Shown here: positions 45,358 to 55,309 of the stretch, piece after piece
How the letters are laid out: every line of letters starts with the position of its first letter
Position numbering within the stretch: the first letter of the stretch is position 1
The notes under the pieces: generated by a model
Told to the model about the DNA's origin: nothing
The model's input: only the letters and a program-made list of their open reading frames with translations
The model's database searches: none
Assembly: GCF_016481285.1 (NCBI RefSeq)
Contig: NZ_JAENBP010000003.1
Span: forward strand, 1-64,000
DNA from: Streptococcus zalophi
GTDB lineage: Bacteria; Bacillota; Bacilli; Lactobacillales; Streptococcaceae
Direction: 5' to 3'
DNA: 64,000 nucleotides
Position numbers and translations under genes: made by a program

Positions 45358-47616
45358 TTAGCTATGCCAGATATCTTCATTATACTGTTTAATCGTTCTA
45401 TCAGATGAGAAAAAGCCTGATTTAGCAATATTATTGATGACTTTTTTAGACCATAGCTCTTGATTTTCATAGTCTGAGAAGACTTTTTCTTTGATAGCAA
45501 TGTATTCTTTTAAATCAATTAAGGTCATAAACCAATCTTTAGTGATAAGTTCATGATGAAGTCTTTCTAAGCGCTCTTTATTACCAAAAGAAAGTAACGC
45601 TTCACTAACAATAAAATCAACAGCTTCTTTAATGACATCATCTTGATAGTACTCATGAGCATGATAGCCAGAAGTAGCATAAAGGTCGATAATAGTGTCA
45701 CTATCTTTACCAAAGGTATAAATATTATCCATTCCAGCTAATTCAGCAATTTCAACATTAGCGCCATCCATTGTTCCAAGGGTTAAGGCACCGTTTAGCA
45801 TGAATTTCATGTTACCAGTACCTGAAGCTTCCTTAGAAGCTAATGAAATTTGTTCAGAAACATCAGAAGCTGGAATCAATTTTTCTGCAACAGTCACATT
45901 ATAGTTTTCAACTAAATGAACATTAAGGTATGGATTTACTTCTGGATCATTATTGATTAGTTCAGACAAGCTGAGAATTAAGTGAATAATGTCTTGGGCT
46001 ATGGTGTAAGCTGGAGCAGCCTTACCCCCAAAAATAATTGTAATCTTACGTTTTGGGAGGTTACCTTTTTTAATGTCTAGATATTTATGAATAACATATA
46101 AAGCATTCATTTGTTGACGTTTGTATTCATGGAATCGTTTGATTTGAGTATCAATAATGGAGTTTTCGTCTAAATCAATGCCCTTATTATCTTTAAGATA
46201 GTTTTTCAAAGCCAATTTATTATTAAATTTAATCTCAGCTAATTTTTGATGAACGTTGACATCATCAGCAAAATCCAATAATTTTTCAAGTTGAGTAGCA
46301 TCCTCTAGATAGCCATCGCCAATTAATTCTTTAAGATAATCAGCTAAATCTTGGTTAGCAAATTCTAACCAGCGTCTAAAGGTGATACCATTTGTTTTAT
46401 TGTTGAATTTCTCAGGATATAACTCATAGAAATCTTTTAATTCACTGTTTTTCAAGATTTCTGTGTGGAGTGCTGCCACCCCATTAACACTGTTTGAGTA
46501 GTGAATATCCATATGTGCCATATGAACACGTCCAGACTCATCAATAATATGAACTGAAGGATTTGTGTAATCTTTTTTAACAAGCTCATCCAACTGACGA
46601 ATGATAGTAACAAGATGTGGTACCACTTCTTCTAGATAATCAAGCGGCCATTTTTCCAAGGCTTCTGCTAAGATGGTGTGGTTGGTATAACCCATCATGT
46701 TTTTAACGATAGCAACCGACTCTTCAAATGAAAGACCATGTTTTTCTGTTAATAAGCGAATCAATTCAGGAATAACAAGTGATGGATGTGTGTCATTGAT
46801 TTGAACATAAGCATAGTCAGCCAAATCATGAAGGTTACTTCCTCTTTCAATGGCTTCGTCAATTAAAAGTTGAGCGGCATTTGAAACCATAAAATACTGT
46901 TGATAAATACGAAGTAATTCACCTGTTTTATCTGAATCATCAGGGTAGAGAAAGAGAGTTAAATTATTTTTAATGTCACTTTTATCAAAGGAAATCCCTT
47001 CTTTGATTAAACCATAGTCAACTGACTCAATATCAAACAAATTAAGATAATTTTTGGTCTCTTTTTGATAACCTAAAACATCAATACGATCTAGTTTTGA
47101 TTTAAGGGTAAACTTTTTAAATGGAACTTCATAATTAATATCCGTTGGTTGCAACCAACTATCATTTTCAATCCAAAAATTAGGTTCAGCTTCTTGTTGG
47201 TTATTTCTAAACACTTGTCTAAAGAGACCACAATGGTAATTTAGACCAACACCCTCACCATTTAAAGATAATGTTGACATAGAGTCAACAAAACATGAGG
47301 CAAGTCTTCCTAAGCCACCATTTCCAAGTGATGGTTCTGGTTCAACATCTTCAATCTGACTGATTGATTTCCCTGCAGCTGCTAATTCTTCTTTGATTTC
47401 TTTATAAATTCCTAAGTTAATTAAATTATTTGACAATAATTTTCCAATAAGAAATTCTGCTGAAATATAGTAAACTTTGCGTTTTGATTGATTTTTTTCT
47501 TTTTTTTGTGCAGCTTCTTTAACGTAATCTAATAGCTGAACATAAATTTCTTCATTTGTTAATTCCGTAAGGGGTTTGTTTGTTTTTTCTAAAACATAGT
47601 TAGTTAAATAAGTCAT
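45358..47616 (-). CDS. malP: Maltodextrin phosphorylase
   Basis: 752 residues from ATG 47616 (MTYLTNYV). The ATG three codons earlier would sit only two bases from GAGG, so the later one is preferred; it also gives the known streptococcal MalP length. GT35 enzyme with the PLP motif [25 protein letters not shown] and [14 protein letters not shown]. It phosphorolyses maltodextrins from MalQ. It overlaps malQ by 17 bases. Confidence 0.95.
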   Translation of the reverse strand: MTYLTNYVLEKTNKPLTELTNEEIYVQLLDYVKEAAQKKEKNQSKRKVYYISAEFLIGKLLSNNLINLGIYKEIKEELAAAGKSISQIEDVEPEPSLGNGGLGRLASCFVDSMSTLSLNGEGVGLNYHCGLFRQVFRNNQQEAEPNFWIENDSWLQPTDINYEVPFKKFTLKSKLDRIDVLGYQKETKNYLNLFDIESVDYGLIKEGISFDKSDIKNNLTLFLYPDDSDKTGELLRIYQQYFMVSNAAQLLIDEAIERGSNLHDLADYAYVQINDTHPSLVIPELIRLLTEKHGLSFEESVAIVKNMMGYTNHTILAEALEKWPLDYLEEVVPHLVTIIRQLDELVKKDYTNPSVHIIDESGRVHMAHMDIHYSNSVNGVAALHTEILKNSELKDFYELYPEKFNNKTNGITFRRWLEFANQDLADYLKELIGDGYLEDATQLEKLLDFADDVNVHQKLAEIKFNNKLALKNYLKDNKGIDLDENSIIDTQIKRFHEYKRQQMNALYVIHKYLDIKKGNLPKRKITIIFGGKAAPAYTIAQDIIHLILSLSELINNDPEVNPYLNVHLVENYNVTVAEKLIPASDVSEQISLASKEASGTGNMKFMLNGALTLGTMDGANVEIAELAGMDNIYTFGKDSDTIIDLYATSGYHAHEYYQDDVIKEAVDFIVSEALLSFGNKERLERLHHELITKDWFMTLIDLKEYIAIKEKVFSDYENQELWSKKVINNIAKSGFFSSDRTIKQYNEDIWHS

Positions 47617-49117
47617 TTTTTTCATTTCCTCTTTGATATAATGTTGTGATTTTAATTAAAAAGTCTTTTTTATCTTGTGTTAAATCTTCCTTTTTCATAC
47701 GCCATTGCCAATTTCCTCCAACAGTAGAAGGCATATTCATTCGAGTTTCTGCATCTTTATCTAAAATATCTTGCATGGTAGCAATAACGGTGTTACTTGA
47801 GGTTGCAAAAAGAACACGAAGCATGGCTTGGCTAACTGGCTCAATCGGTTTACGATTACTGTAAGCATCAAAATAATCTTTTTGTTCAGGACTAAGATTA
47901 TCATACCAACCATTGATCACTTCGTTATCATGAGTTCCAGAATAAGCAACAGTATTTGGAATACAACGATGAGGACTATCAATACTTTTACCCTCAATAT
48001 CATAAAAACCAAATTCAAGGACCTTCATTCCTGGAAAATTAGCATTTTGCAATAGTTGTCTTGCTTTTTCATCAATATTTCCTAAATCTTCAGCGATTAT
48101 TGGTAAATCACCTAGTGCCTCTTTAACGGCATTAAATAAGTCGATGCCGGGACCAGGCTGCCAACTGCCATAACGGGCAATCGCTGCTTTTCCATCAATT
48201 TCCCAATAATCAGAAAAACCTTTAAAGTGGTCAATTCTTAAATAATCGTATAACTTAAAACTTTCTCTAATGCGCTCAATCCACCAAGCATAACCTGTTT
48301 TAGCATGATTTTCCCAATCGTAAATGGGATTACCCCAAAGTTGACCATCAGCACTAAAATCATCTGCGGGAACACCTGCAACAAAAAGAGGATTCCTATT
48401 TTCATCTAATTTGAAAAGTTCTGGCATAGTCCATACTTCAACACTATCAGCTGAAACATAGATTGGCATATCTCCAATAATAGCAATGTTTCTCTGGTTA
48501 GCATAAGCTTTTAGTTTTTGCCATTGAGTAAAGAAAAAATATTGACACACTTTATGGTAATGAATTTCTTTTGCTAATAATTGACGATAGTATGCCAATG
48601 TCTCTTCATCACGACAAATTGCTTTTTGATCATCCCATAAAGGAAGCGCCTTATTATCAAAATATTCTTTAAGCGCCATAAACTCAGCGAAATTTGTCAA
48701 CCAAGAATGATTGTCTGACTCAAAAGCAGCATAATCTTGTTTTAATTCCTCAATGGTTAGAAATTGCTCAACTGCCTTTTCAAGAATAGGACGTCTTGTA
48801 TCAAACAAAAGATTATAGTCAACCGCTTCTTCGTTTTTTGAAAAAATAGCAGTATCATAATCTTCCTTACGTAAAATTCCTTCTTGTGCTAAAAATTCAA
48901 AATCAATAAGATGAGTATTTCCAGCCATGGCAGAAAAAGATTGATAAGGAGAGTCACCAAAACTAGTTGTTGTTAAAGGTAAAATTTGCCAATAGGTTTG
49001 TTTTGTTTCGACTAAAAAATCAATAAATTCATACGCTTCTTTGCCAAAAGTACCAATTCCAAATTTACCTGGTAAAGATGTAATGTGCATTAAAACACCA
49101 CTTGCTCGTTTATCCAT
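47600..49117 (-). CDS. malQ: 4-alpha-glucanotransferase
   Basis: 505 residues, GH77 disproportionating enzyme that lengthens maltodextrins for MalP and releases glucose. The nucleophile is in [16 protein letters not shown], the acid/base in [10 protein letters not shown] and the third acid in [14 protein letters not shown]. The ribosome site is GAGG, nine bases before the ATG. First gene of malQP, directly under a MalR-type operator. Confidence 0.96.
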   Translation of the reverse strand: MDKRASGVLMHITSLPGKFGIGTFGKEAYEFIDFLVETKQTYWQILPLTTTSFGDSPYQSFSAMAGNTHLIDFEFLAQEGILRKEDYDTAIFSKNEEAVDYNLLFDTRRPILEKAVEQFLTIEELKQDYAAFESDNHSWLTNFAEFMALKEYFDNKALPLWDDQKAICRDEETLAYYRQLLAKEIHYHKVCQYFFFTQWQKLKAYANQRNIAIIGDMPIYVSADSVEVWTMPELFKLDENRNPLFVAGVPADDFSADGQLWGNPIYDWENHAKTGYAWWIERIRESFKLYDYLRIDHFKGFSDYWEIDGKAAIARYGSWQPGPGIDLFNAVKEALGDLPIIAEDLGNIDEKARQLLQNANFPGMKVLEFGFYDIEGKSIDSPHRCIPNTVAYSGTHDNEVINGWYDNLSPEQKDYFDAYSNRKPIEPVSQAMLRVLFATSSNTVIATMQDILDKDAETRMNMPSTVGGNWQWRMKKEDLTQDKKDFLIKITTLYQRGNEKNDLFN

Positions 49118-49150
49118 AGCTTTTACCTCGATTTAATTTATTGTAATGAA

Positions 49151-49179
49151 ATTATAACGCAAACGGTTGCATAGGTCAA
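49151..49179 (-). promoter_or_regulatory. malQP promoter with embedded MalR-type operator
   Basis: -35 TTGACC (49174-49179), 17-base spacer, -10 TATAAT (49151-49156). The LacI-family operator GCAACCGTTTGC (49159-49170) fills most of the spacer, so repressor binding would block polymerase. The same 12 bases recur in the malX promoter. Confidence 0.85.
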
Positions 49180-49186
49180 GCTTTTT

Positions 49187-49214
49187 CAAAAAAAAAAGAA
49201 AGAGTAACTCTTTC
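49187..49214 (-). terminator. Intrinsic terminator of malR
   Basis: Stem GAAAGAG / CTCTTTC around a 3-base loop (49198-49214), then T10 on the minus strand, immediately after the malR stop. Confidence 0.85.
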
Positions 49215-50234
49215 TTATAATTTATAGAGATCACGAACACTTTCTCTTTCTTTTAGATTAAAAGGTACTGTCTCCTTTTGATAACTAGTTTTATGATGAT
49301 GCAATTTATCTAACAATCCTAACAAACTTGATTTCCCCAATTGTTTAATGTTAATATCAAAAGTTGTTAAATAAGGGTGGATGATTTTAGAATAGACAGA
49401 ATTATTAAAAGAAATAATTGAAACATGATCAGGTACTTTAATATTATAAAAAGATAAAAATTGAATAACGCGTACTGACAGCATATCATCAATTACAATT
49501 AAGGCTGTGATATTTTCATCTTTTATTTTAGTAATAGCATTATCTAGTGACAAGGGATTGTGGCGATCAAATAAAATACTGCCATAATTTTTTATTTTCA
49601 AAGATTTTGTTCCTAAAGTATACCCTAGATAGCGCTCAGAATTAACCTTCGCTTTTTCATCATCTGTAATAAACAAAATGTTTTTATGACCTTTTTCAAA
49701 AAGGTAATCGACAGCTGTTTTTGCCATTAATTGGTTGTCATTATCAATATAGGTAATCGCTTTTTCTTGTGATTCTTGTGATCCGACAACAACGAAAGGA
49801 ATATTATTTTGACTAAGAAAAAGACTAACAGGATCATTTTTTTCTGAATACAAGACAATAAAGCCATCTACTCTTTTTTGACGGTACATTAACTTTGCCT
49901 GATCTTTTAGACTTTCTGTGGATTCACCTGTTGCAATTGATACGGTAAAGTTTTTCTTTTTAGCTTCGTCATTAATGATTGTTAAAATTTCCATAAAGAA
50001 AGGTTGACTGATGCGATCAGAACTTGTTAAAGGTGGCAAAATAACGCCAACACATTGTGTTAAGCCACTTGCTAACATTTGAGCAGCAAAATTAGGGACA
50101 TAGCCTAAGTCATCCATTGCTTTTTTGACTTTTTCCTTTGTCTTTAAAGATATGGAATGACTATTTTTTAAAGCACGACTAACAGTTGATGGGTTGACAC
50201 CAGCTTTTTTTGCAACGTCTTTTATTGTAACCAT
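49215..50234 (-). CDS. malR: LacI-family maltose operon repressor
   Basis: 339 residues: LacI helix-turn-helix (about 2-48, TIKDVAKKAGVNPSTVSRALKNSHSIS, hinge YVPNFAAQMLAS) and a periplasmic-binding-protein-like sugar-sensing domain. It lies between malQP and malXFGK, both of which carry the same operator, so it is the evident regulator. Own promoter with GGGAGG ribosome site. Its own promoter lacks the operator, so autoregulation is not indicated. Confidence 0.93.
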   Translation of the reverse strand: MVTIKDVAKKAGVNPSTVSRALKNSHSISLKTKEKVKKAMDDLGYVPNFAAQMLASGLTQCVGVILPPLTSSDRISQPFFMEILTIINDEAKKKNFTVSIATGESTESLKDQAKLMYRQKRVDGFIVLYSEKNDPVSLFLSQNNIPFVVVGSQESQEKAITYIDNDNQLMAKTAVDYLFEKGHKNILFITDDEKAKVNSERYLGYTLGTKSLKIKNYGSILFDRHNPLSLDNAITKIKDENITALIVIDDMLSVRVIQFLSFYNIKVPDHVSIISFNNSVYSKIIHPYLTTFDINIKQLGKSSLLGLLDKLHHHKTSYQKETVPFNLKERESVRDLYKL

Positions 50235-50279
50235 CTATTGCTACCTCCCTTGAAATATAATCTATTAATGATATTTTCT

Positions 50280-50308
50280 ATTCTACAATAGATTTTCATT
50301 TTAAACAA
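50280..50308 (-). promoter_or_regulatory. Promoter of malR
   Basis: -35 TTGTTT (50303-50308), 17-base spacer, -10 TAGAAT (50280-50285) on the minus strand. The rest of the 50235-50507 gap is AT-rich and holds the malX promoter. Confidence 0.6.
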
Positions 50309-50432
50309 GTTGATAAAGCGTTTAAATGATATCACAACTATGTTATCCATTTTTTAAAAATTCTTTTTATAACTTTTATTTTAAATAAAAAAGTAAAAAA
50401 GAAAAAAATTTTAAAAAAATGAACTAAAATAC

Positions 50433-50461
50433 TTGACATTTTCTGCAAACGGTTGCATAAT
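50433..50461 (+). promoter_or_regulatory. malXFGK promoter with embedded MalR-type operator
   Basis: -35 TTGACA (50433-50438), 17-base spacer, -10 CATAAT (50456-50461). The operator GCAAACGGTTGC (50445-50456) fills the spacer and touches the -10; its 12 bases equal the malQ operator on the other strand. Confidence 0.85.
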
Positions 50462-50507
50462 AGTGGTGTAACTAAATTTATTTAACGTTTCAGGGAGGAA
50501 ACAAGCT

Positions 50508-51758
50508 ATGAAAAAATGGCAAAAATTATTGATTAGTGGTGCAAGTTTAACACTTGCTAGTACTTTATTAGTCGCTTGCGGATCTAATGATAAAAAAGAA
50601 GAAACTGCTTCATCATCAGATGACAAAACTATTAAACTATGGGTCCCAACCGATTCAAAAGACTCATATAAAGATATTGTTGCTCAATTTGAGAAAGATT
50701 CTGGTTATAAAGTTAAAGTTATCGAATCTGAAGATCCTAAAGCACAAGAAAAAATCAAAAAAGATGCAAGTACTGCTGCTGATGTCTTCTCACTTCCTCA
50801 TGATCAACTTGGTCAATTAGTTGAGTCTGGGGTTATCCAAGAAATCCCTGAAGAGTACGCTTCTGAAATTGCAGCTACTGCAACTGATCAAGCCATTGCT
50901 GGGGCTCAATACAATGGTAAAACATATGCATTCCCATTTGGTATTGAATCTCAAGTACTTTTCTACAACAAAGAAAAATTATCTGAAGAAGATGTTAAGT
51001 CTTATGAAACAATCACTTCAAAAGCAACATTTGGTGAAACCTTTAAACAAATGAATGCCTACGCAACTGGTCCATTATTTATGTCAGTTGGTGATACTTT
51101 ATTTGGTGAAAATGGTGAAGATGTTTCTGGTACTAACTGGGGAAATGAAGCTGGTGTTTCTGTTCTTAAATGGATTGCTGACCAAAACAATAACTCTGGT
51201 TTTGTTAACTTAGATGCAAGTAATGTGATGTCATCATTTGGTGAGGGAACTGTTGCTGCTATTGAAACAGGTCCATGGAACTATCAAGCAGCTCAAGAAG
51301 CTATTGGAGCTGATAATTTAGGTATTGCTGTTTACCCAATGATTAACATTGGTGGACAAGACGTTCAACAAAAAGCATTCTTAGGTGTTAAACTTTATGC
51401 TGTTAACCAAGCACCTGCTAAGGGTGATACTAAACGTATCGCTGCAAGTTACCAATTAGCTTCATACTTAACTAACGCTGAAAGCCAAGCTAACCAATTT
51501 GAAACTCGTACTATCATCCCAGCAAATAAAGAAGTTCAAGCTTCTGAAGTTGTTCAAAATCATGATTTAGCACAAGCCGTAATAAAAATGGGATCTTCAA
51601 CAGACTACACTGTTGTTATGCCTAAGTTGAGTCAAATGGGTACCTTCTGGACTGAAAGTGCTGCTATCCTTAGTGACACATACAATGGAAAAATTCCAGA
51701 AAGTGACTATTTATCAAAACTTCAACAATTTGATAAAGATCTTGCTGCTACTGAATAA
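50508..51758 (+). CDS. malX: Maltose/maltodextrin-binding lipoprotein
   Basis: 416 residues. A signal peptide ends in the lipobox LLVAC, giving a lipid-anchored Cys at about 24. The mature part is a family 1 solute-binding protein (TIKLWVPTDSKDSYKDI, GTVAAIETGPWNYQA). It captures maltodextrins for MalFGK. The ribosome site AGGGAGG precedes the ATG. It is followed by tandem hairpins before malF, as expected when the binding protein must be made in excess. Confidence 0.95.
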   Translation: MKKWQKLLISGASLTLASTLLVACGSNDKKEETASSSDDKTIKLWVPTDSKDSYKDIVAQFEKDSGYKVKVIESEDPKAQEKIKKDASTAADVFSLPHDQLGQLVESGVIQEIPEEYASEIAATATDQAIAGAQYNGKTYAFPFGIESQVLFYNKEKLSEEDVKSYETITSKATFGETFKQMNAYATGPLFMSVGDTLFGENGEDVSGTNWGNEAGVSVLKWIADQNNNSGFVNLDASNVMSSFGEGTVAAIETGPWNYQAAQEAIGADNLGIAVYPMINIGGQDVQQKAFLGVKLYAVNQAPAKGDTKRIAASYQLASYLTNAESQANQFETRTIIPANKEVQASEVVQNHDLAQAVIKMGSSTDYTVVMPKLSQMGTFWTESAAILSDTYNGKIPESDYLSKLQQFDKDLAATE

Positions 51759-51770
51759 TTCATGACACGT

Positions 51771-51805
51771 AACAAGTGAGGAGAAAACTTCTCCCCACTT
51801 GTTTT
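51771..51805 (+). terminator. Partial terminator after malX (hairpin 1)
   Basis: 15-base arms AACAAGTGAGGAGAA / TTCTCCCCACTTGTT with one mismatch and a 3-base loop, followed by TTTATTTA. It is likely an attenuator or 3'-end stabiliser that raises malX mRNA over malFGK. Confidence 0.75.
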
Positions 51806-51818
51806 ATTTAGTAAGAAC

Positions 51819-51862
51819 CTCTGCTAATTAAGCTTTTCATGTGTCAAGTTTAACTAGCAGAG
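51819..51862 (+). other. Second hairpin in the malX-malF gap
   Basis: Arms CTCTGCTAATTAA and TTTAACTAGCAGAG pair with one mismatch around a loop of about 17 bases. No U-run follows directly, so it is not a classical terminator; it may protect the 5' end of the malFGK message after processing. Confidence 0.55.
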
Positions 51863-51893
51863 TTTCTGATTATTATTATAAAGGAGTCTTTCT

Positions 51894-53255
51894 ATGGCTA
51901 AAGCTATCACATATGAGAACGTCTCTGTCCCTCAAGCTTTTAAAGAAGGTGGCATTGACATTAAACTCTCTTTTTTGATTATGGGATTTGCCAACCTTGC
52001 TAATAAACAATTTATTAAAGGATTACTATTTTTACTAAGTGAAATTTTATTTTTCATTGCATTTTTTGTTCAAATTATTCCTGCCTTGGCTGGCTTGATT
52101 ACTTTAGGAACACAAACACAAGGCATGACGACTCAAGAAGTAGATGGTATTACACTACAAGTGGCTGTTGATGGTGATAATTCTATGTTAATGCTGATTT
52201 TTGGATTAGCATCACTTATCTTTTGTCTTTTTTTTGCTTACATTTATTGGTCAAATCTAAAAAGTGCTAGAAATATCTATCTTTTGAAAAAAAATGGTCA
52301 AAAAATACCATCTTTTAAAGAAGATTTTAAAACTCTTGCTAATGGTCGTTTCCACATGACTTTGATGGCGGTACCACTAATTGGTGTCCTACTTTTTACA
52401 ATCTTACCTCTTATTTATATGATTACTATCGCCTTCACTAACTTTGACCATAGTCATTTACCACCAAAATCACTCTTTGACTGGGTTGGTTTTACTAATT
52501 TTGGTAATGTCTTTAGTGGGCGAATGGCTGGTACTTTCTTCCCTGTTCTTTCTTGGACACTGATTTGGGCTGTTTTTGCCACTGCAACTAACTTTTTCTT
52601 TGGAGTTGTTTTGGCACTATTAATTAGTACCAAAGGGCTTAAGTTAAAGAAAATGTGGCGTACTATCTTTGTTATTACAATTGCTGTCCCACAATTTATT
52701 TCTCTTTTAATTATGAGAAATCTATTAAATGATGTTGGTCCTCTAAATTCTTTATTGAAAAATTTGGGATTGATTCATGAAGGCTTACCTTTCTTATCAG
52801 ATCCACTTTGGGCTAAGTTTTCGATTATTTTTGTTAATATGTGGGTAGGTATTCCCTTTACCATGCTAATTGCGACTGGTATTATCATGAATCTACCTAG
52901 TGAACAAATTGAGGCTGCTGAGATTGATGGGGCTAGCAAATTCCAAGTCTTTAAATCAATTACTTTCCCACAAATTGTTTTGATTATGACTCCAACCCTC
53001 ATTCAACAATTTGTTGGTAACATTAATAACTTCAATGTCATTTACTTACTTACTGGTGGTGGACCAACAAATTCTCAGTTCTACCAAGCTGGAAGTACTG
53101 ACCTTCTAGTTACTTGGCTTTATAAATTAACGGTCACTGCTGCCGATTATAACTTGGCTTCTGTTGTAGGGATTTTAATCTTCACAATTTCTGCTGTATT
53201 TAGTTTATTAGCCTATACTAGAACTGCATCTTACAAGGAAGGAGTAGCAAAATAA
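51894..53255 (+). CDS. malF: Maltodextrin ABC transporter permease MalF (MalC)
   Basis: 453 residues with about eight membrane helices and an extracytoplasmic loop after helix 2. The EAA motif is EAAEIDGASKFQVFKSITFPQI. The ribosome site is AAAGGAG. It shares one base with the malG start (TAATG). Confidence 0.94.
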   Translation: MAKAITYENVSVPQAFKEGGIDIKLSFLIMGFANLANKQFIKGLLFLLSEILFFIAFFVQIIPALAGLITLGTQTQGMTTQEVDGITLQVAVDGDNSMLMLIFGLASLIFCLFFAYIYWSNLKSARNIYLLKKNGQKIPSFKEDFKTLANGRFHMTLMAVPLIGVLLFTILPLIYMITIAFTNFDHSHLPPKSLFDWVGFTNFGNVFSGRMAGTFFPVLSWTLIWAVFATATNFFFGVVLALLISTKGLKLKKMWRTIFVITIAVPQFISLLIMRNLLNDVGPLNSLLKNLGLIHEGLPFLSDPLWAKFSIIFVNMWVGIPFTMLIATGIIMNLPSEQIEAAEIDGASKFQVFKSITFPQIVLIMTPTLIQQFVGNINNFNVIYLLTGGGPTNSQFYQAGSTDLLVTWLYKLTVTAADYNLASVVGILIFTISAVFSLLAYTRTASYKEGVAK

Positions 53256-54091
53256 TGAAATCTAAAAAACAACTCCGTCTAACGATGGTATATTTGACAC
53301 TTATTATTTTATCAATTATTTGGCTCTTCCCTATTGTTTGGGTTGTTCTTACTAGTTTTCGTGGTGAAGGAACTGCTTATGTTAGCTACTTCATCCCTAA
53401 AACGTTTACTTTAGACAATTATATTAAGTTATTTACAAATAGCTCCTTCCCATTTGGACGTTGGTTTTTAAATACCTTGTTTGTTGCATCGGCCACCTGT
53501 GTCCTTTCAACTTTTATCACAGTGGCAATGGCTTACTCACTTAGTCGTATCAAATTTAAGTTTAGAAATCACTTTTTAAAACTCGCCTTGGTGCTTAATA
53601 TGTTCCCAGGTTTCATGAGCATGATTGCTGTTTACTACATTTTAAAAGCCCTTGGTTTAACTCAAACATTAACATCATTAATTCTTGTTTATTCGGCTGG
53701 TGCAGCACTCACATTTTACATTGCTAAAGGATTTTTTGACACCATCCCTTATTCTCTTGATGAGTCAGCAATGATTGATGGAGCAACAAGAATGGATATT
53801 TTCTTTAAGATAACACTTCCACTTTCAAAACCTATTATTGTCTACACTGCTTTACTAGCATTTATGGGCCCGTGGATTGATTTTATCTTTGCGCAAGTTA
53901 TCTTAGGGGATGCCACTAGTAAATATACCGTTGCTATTGGTTTATTCTCAATGTTGCAGCCAGACACCATTAATGAATGGTTCATGGCCTTTACCGCTGG
54001 TTCTGTTCTCATTGCCATTCCAATAACCCTTCTCTTCATGTTTATGCAAAAATACTATGTTGAAGGTATTACTGGCGGTTCTGTTAAGTAA
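53255..54091 (+). CDS. malG: Maltodextrin ABC transporter permease MalG (MalD)
   Basis: 278 residues with six membrane helices and the EAA motif DESAMIDGATRMDIFFKITLPLS. It pairs with MalF in the membrane and contacts the ATPase. It starts on the last base of the malF stop codon. Confidence 0.95.
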   Translation: MKSKKQLRLTMVYLTLIILSIIWLFPIVWVVLTSFRGEGTAYVSYFIPKTFTLDNYIKLFTNSSFPFGRWFLNTLFVASATCVLSTFITVAMAYSLSRIKFKFRNHFLKLALVLNMFPGFMSMIAVYYILKALGLTQTLTSLILVYSAGAALTFYIAKGFFDTIPYSLDESAMIDGATRMDIFFKITLPLSKPIIVYTALLAFMGPWIDFIFAQVILGDATSKYTVAIGLFSMLQPDTINEWFMAFTAGSVLIAIPITLLFMFMQKYYVEGITGGSVK

Positions 54092-54124
54092 GAAGCTAAA
54101 TAAAATAGTGAGGAAAAAATTGTT

Positions 54125-55264
54125 ATGACAACAGTAAAATTAAATAATATCTATAAAAAATATCCTAATAGTAAACACTATTCTGTTGAGAATTTCAATC
54201 TCGACATTAAAGATAAGGAATTTATCGTCTTTGTTGGTCCTTCAGGATGTGGAAAATCAACAACTCTTCGTATGATTGCTGGTTTAGAAGACATTACAAA
54301 GGGCGAGCTTTATATTGATGAGAAGCTCATGAATGATGCCGCTCCTAAAGATCGTGATATTGCTATGGTTTTTCAAAACTATGCTTTGTACCCCCATATG
54401 ACAGTCTATGAAAATATGGCTTTTGGTCTTAAACTGCGTAAATACAAAAAAGATGATATTGACAAACGTGTGCGTGAAGCCGCTGAAGCTATCGGTTTAA
54501 CTGAATTTCTTGACCGTAAACCTGCTGATCTTTCTGGGGGACAACGTCAACGTGTGGCTATGGGACGTGCCATTGTTAGGGACGCAAAAGTGTTCTTAAT
54601 GGATGAACCTCTTTCTAACCTAGATGCCAAGTTACGTGTTTCTATGCGTGCTGAAATTGCAAAAATTCACAGACGTATTGGTGCAACAACTATCTATGTC
54701 ACTCACGACCAAACAGAAGCAATGACACTTGCTGATCGCATTGTTATTATGAGTGCTACTAAAAATCCTGATGGTACTGGAACAATTGGACGTGTGGAAC
54801 AAATCGGTTCTCCTCAAGAACTCTATAGTTATCCTGCCAATCAGTTTGTCGCTGGCTTTATTGGTAGCCCGTCTATGAACTTCTTTAACGTTCAAATTGA
54901 AGGTGAAGAACTTGTTGACTCTGAAGGACTAAGAGTTGCTATCACTGAAGGACAACGTAAAGCTTTAGAAGCAAAAGGATACCTTAATAAACCACTTATT
55001 TTTGGAATTCGACCTGAGGATATTTCAAGCAATCAAATTGTTCATGAAACTTATCCAAATGCCAATGTCACTGCTGAGGTTTTAGTCTCAGAATTATTGG
55101 GTAGTGAAACCATGCTCTATGTAAAACTTGGACAAACTGAGTTTGCAGCGCGTGTTGATGCTAGAGATTTCCATCAACCTGGTGAAAGTGTTAACCTCAC
55201 TTTTAATGTAGCCAAAGGTCATTTCTTTGATATGGAAACAAAAGAACGTATTCATCTTAATTAA
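54125..55264 (+). CDS. malK: Sugar ABC transporter ATPase MalK/MsmK type
   Basis: 379 residues: Walker A GPSGCGKST, signature LSGGQRQRVAMGRA, Walker B VFLMDEPLSNLDAKLR, and the C-terminal TOBE/OB regulatory domain of carbohydrate-uptake ATPases. In several streptococci one unlinked MsmK energises many sugar transporters; here an ATPase gene is part of the mal operon. Whether it also serves other permeases cannot be read from sequence. Confidence 0.93.
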   Translation: MTTVKLNNIYKKYPNSKHYSVENFNLDIKDKEFIVFVGPSGCGKSTTLRMIAGLEDITKGELYIDEKLMNDAAPKDRDIAMVFQNYALYPHMTVYENMAFGLKLRKYKKDDIDKRVREAAEAIGLTEFLDRKPADLSGGQRQRVAMGRAIVRDAKVFLMDEPLSNLDAKLRVSMRAEIAKIHRRIGATTIYVTHDQTEAMTLADRIVIMSATKNPDGTGTIGRVEQIGSPQELYSYPANQFVAGFIGSPSMNFFNVQIEGEELVDSEGLRVAITEGQRKALEAKGYLNKPLIFGIRPEDISSNQIVHETYPNANVTAEVLVSELLGSETMLYVKLGQTEFAARVDARDFHQPGESVNLTFNVAKGHFFDMETKERIHLN

Positions 55265-55300
55265 AAAAAAGCTATTTAGGTTTTCCTAAATAGCTTTTTT
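55265..55300. terminator. Bidirectional terminator between malK and murA2
   Basis: Perfect 16-bp stem AAAAAAGCTATTTAGG / CCTAAATAGCTTTTTT with loop TTTT, serving malK on plus and murA2 on minus. Confidence 0.92.
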
Positions 55301-55309
55301 ACATTAAGA

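Noticed and set aside
50303..50325. AAAGCGTTT near the malR promoter as a cre site
   Set aside because: It has at least three mismatches to the fixed positions of the consensus, so I do not call it.
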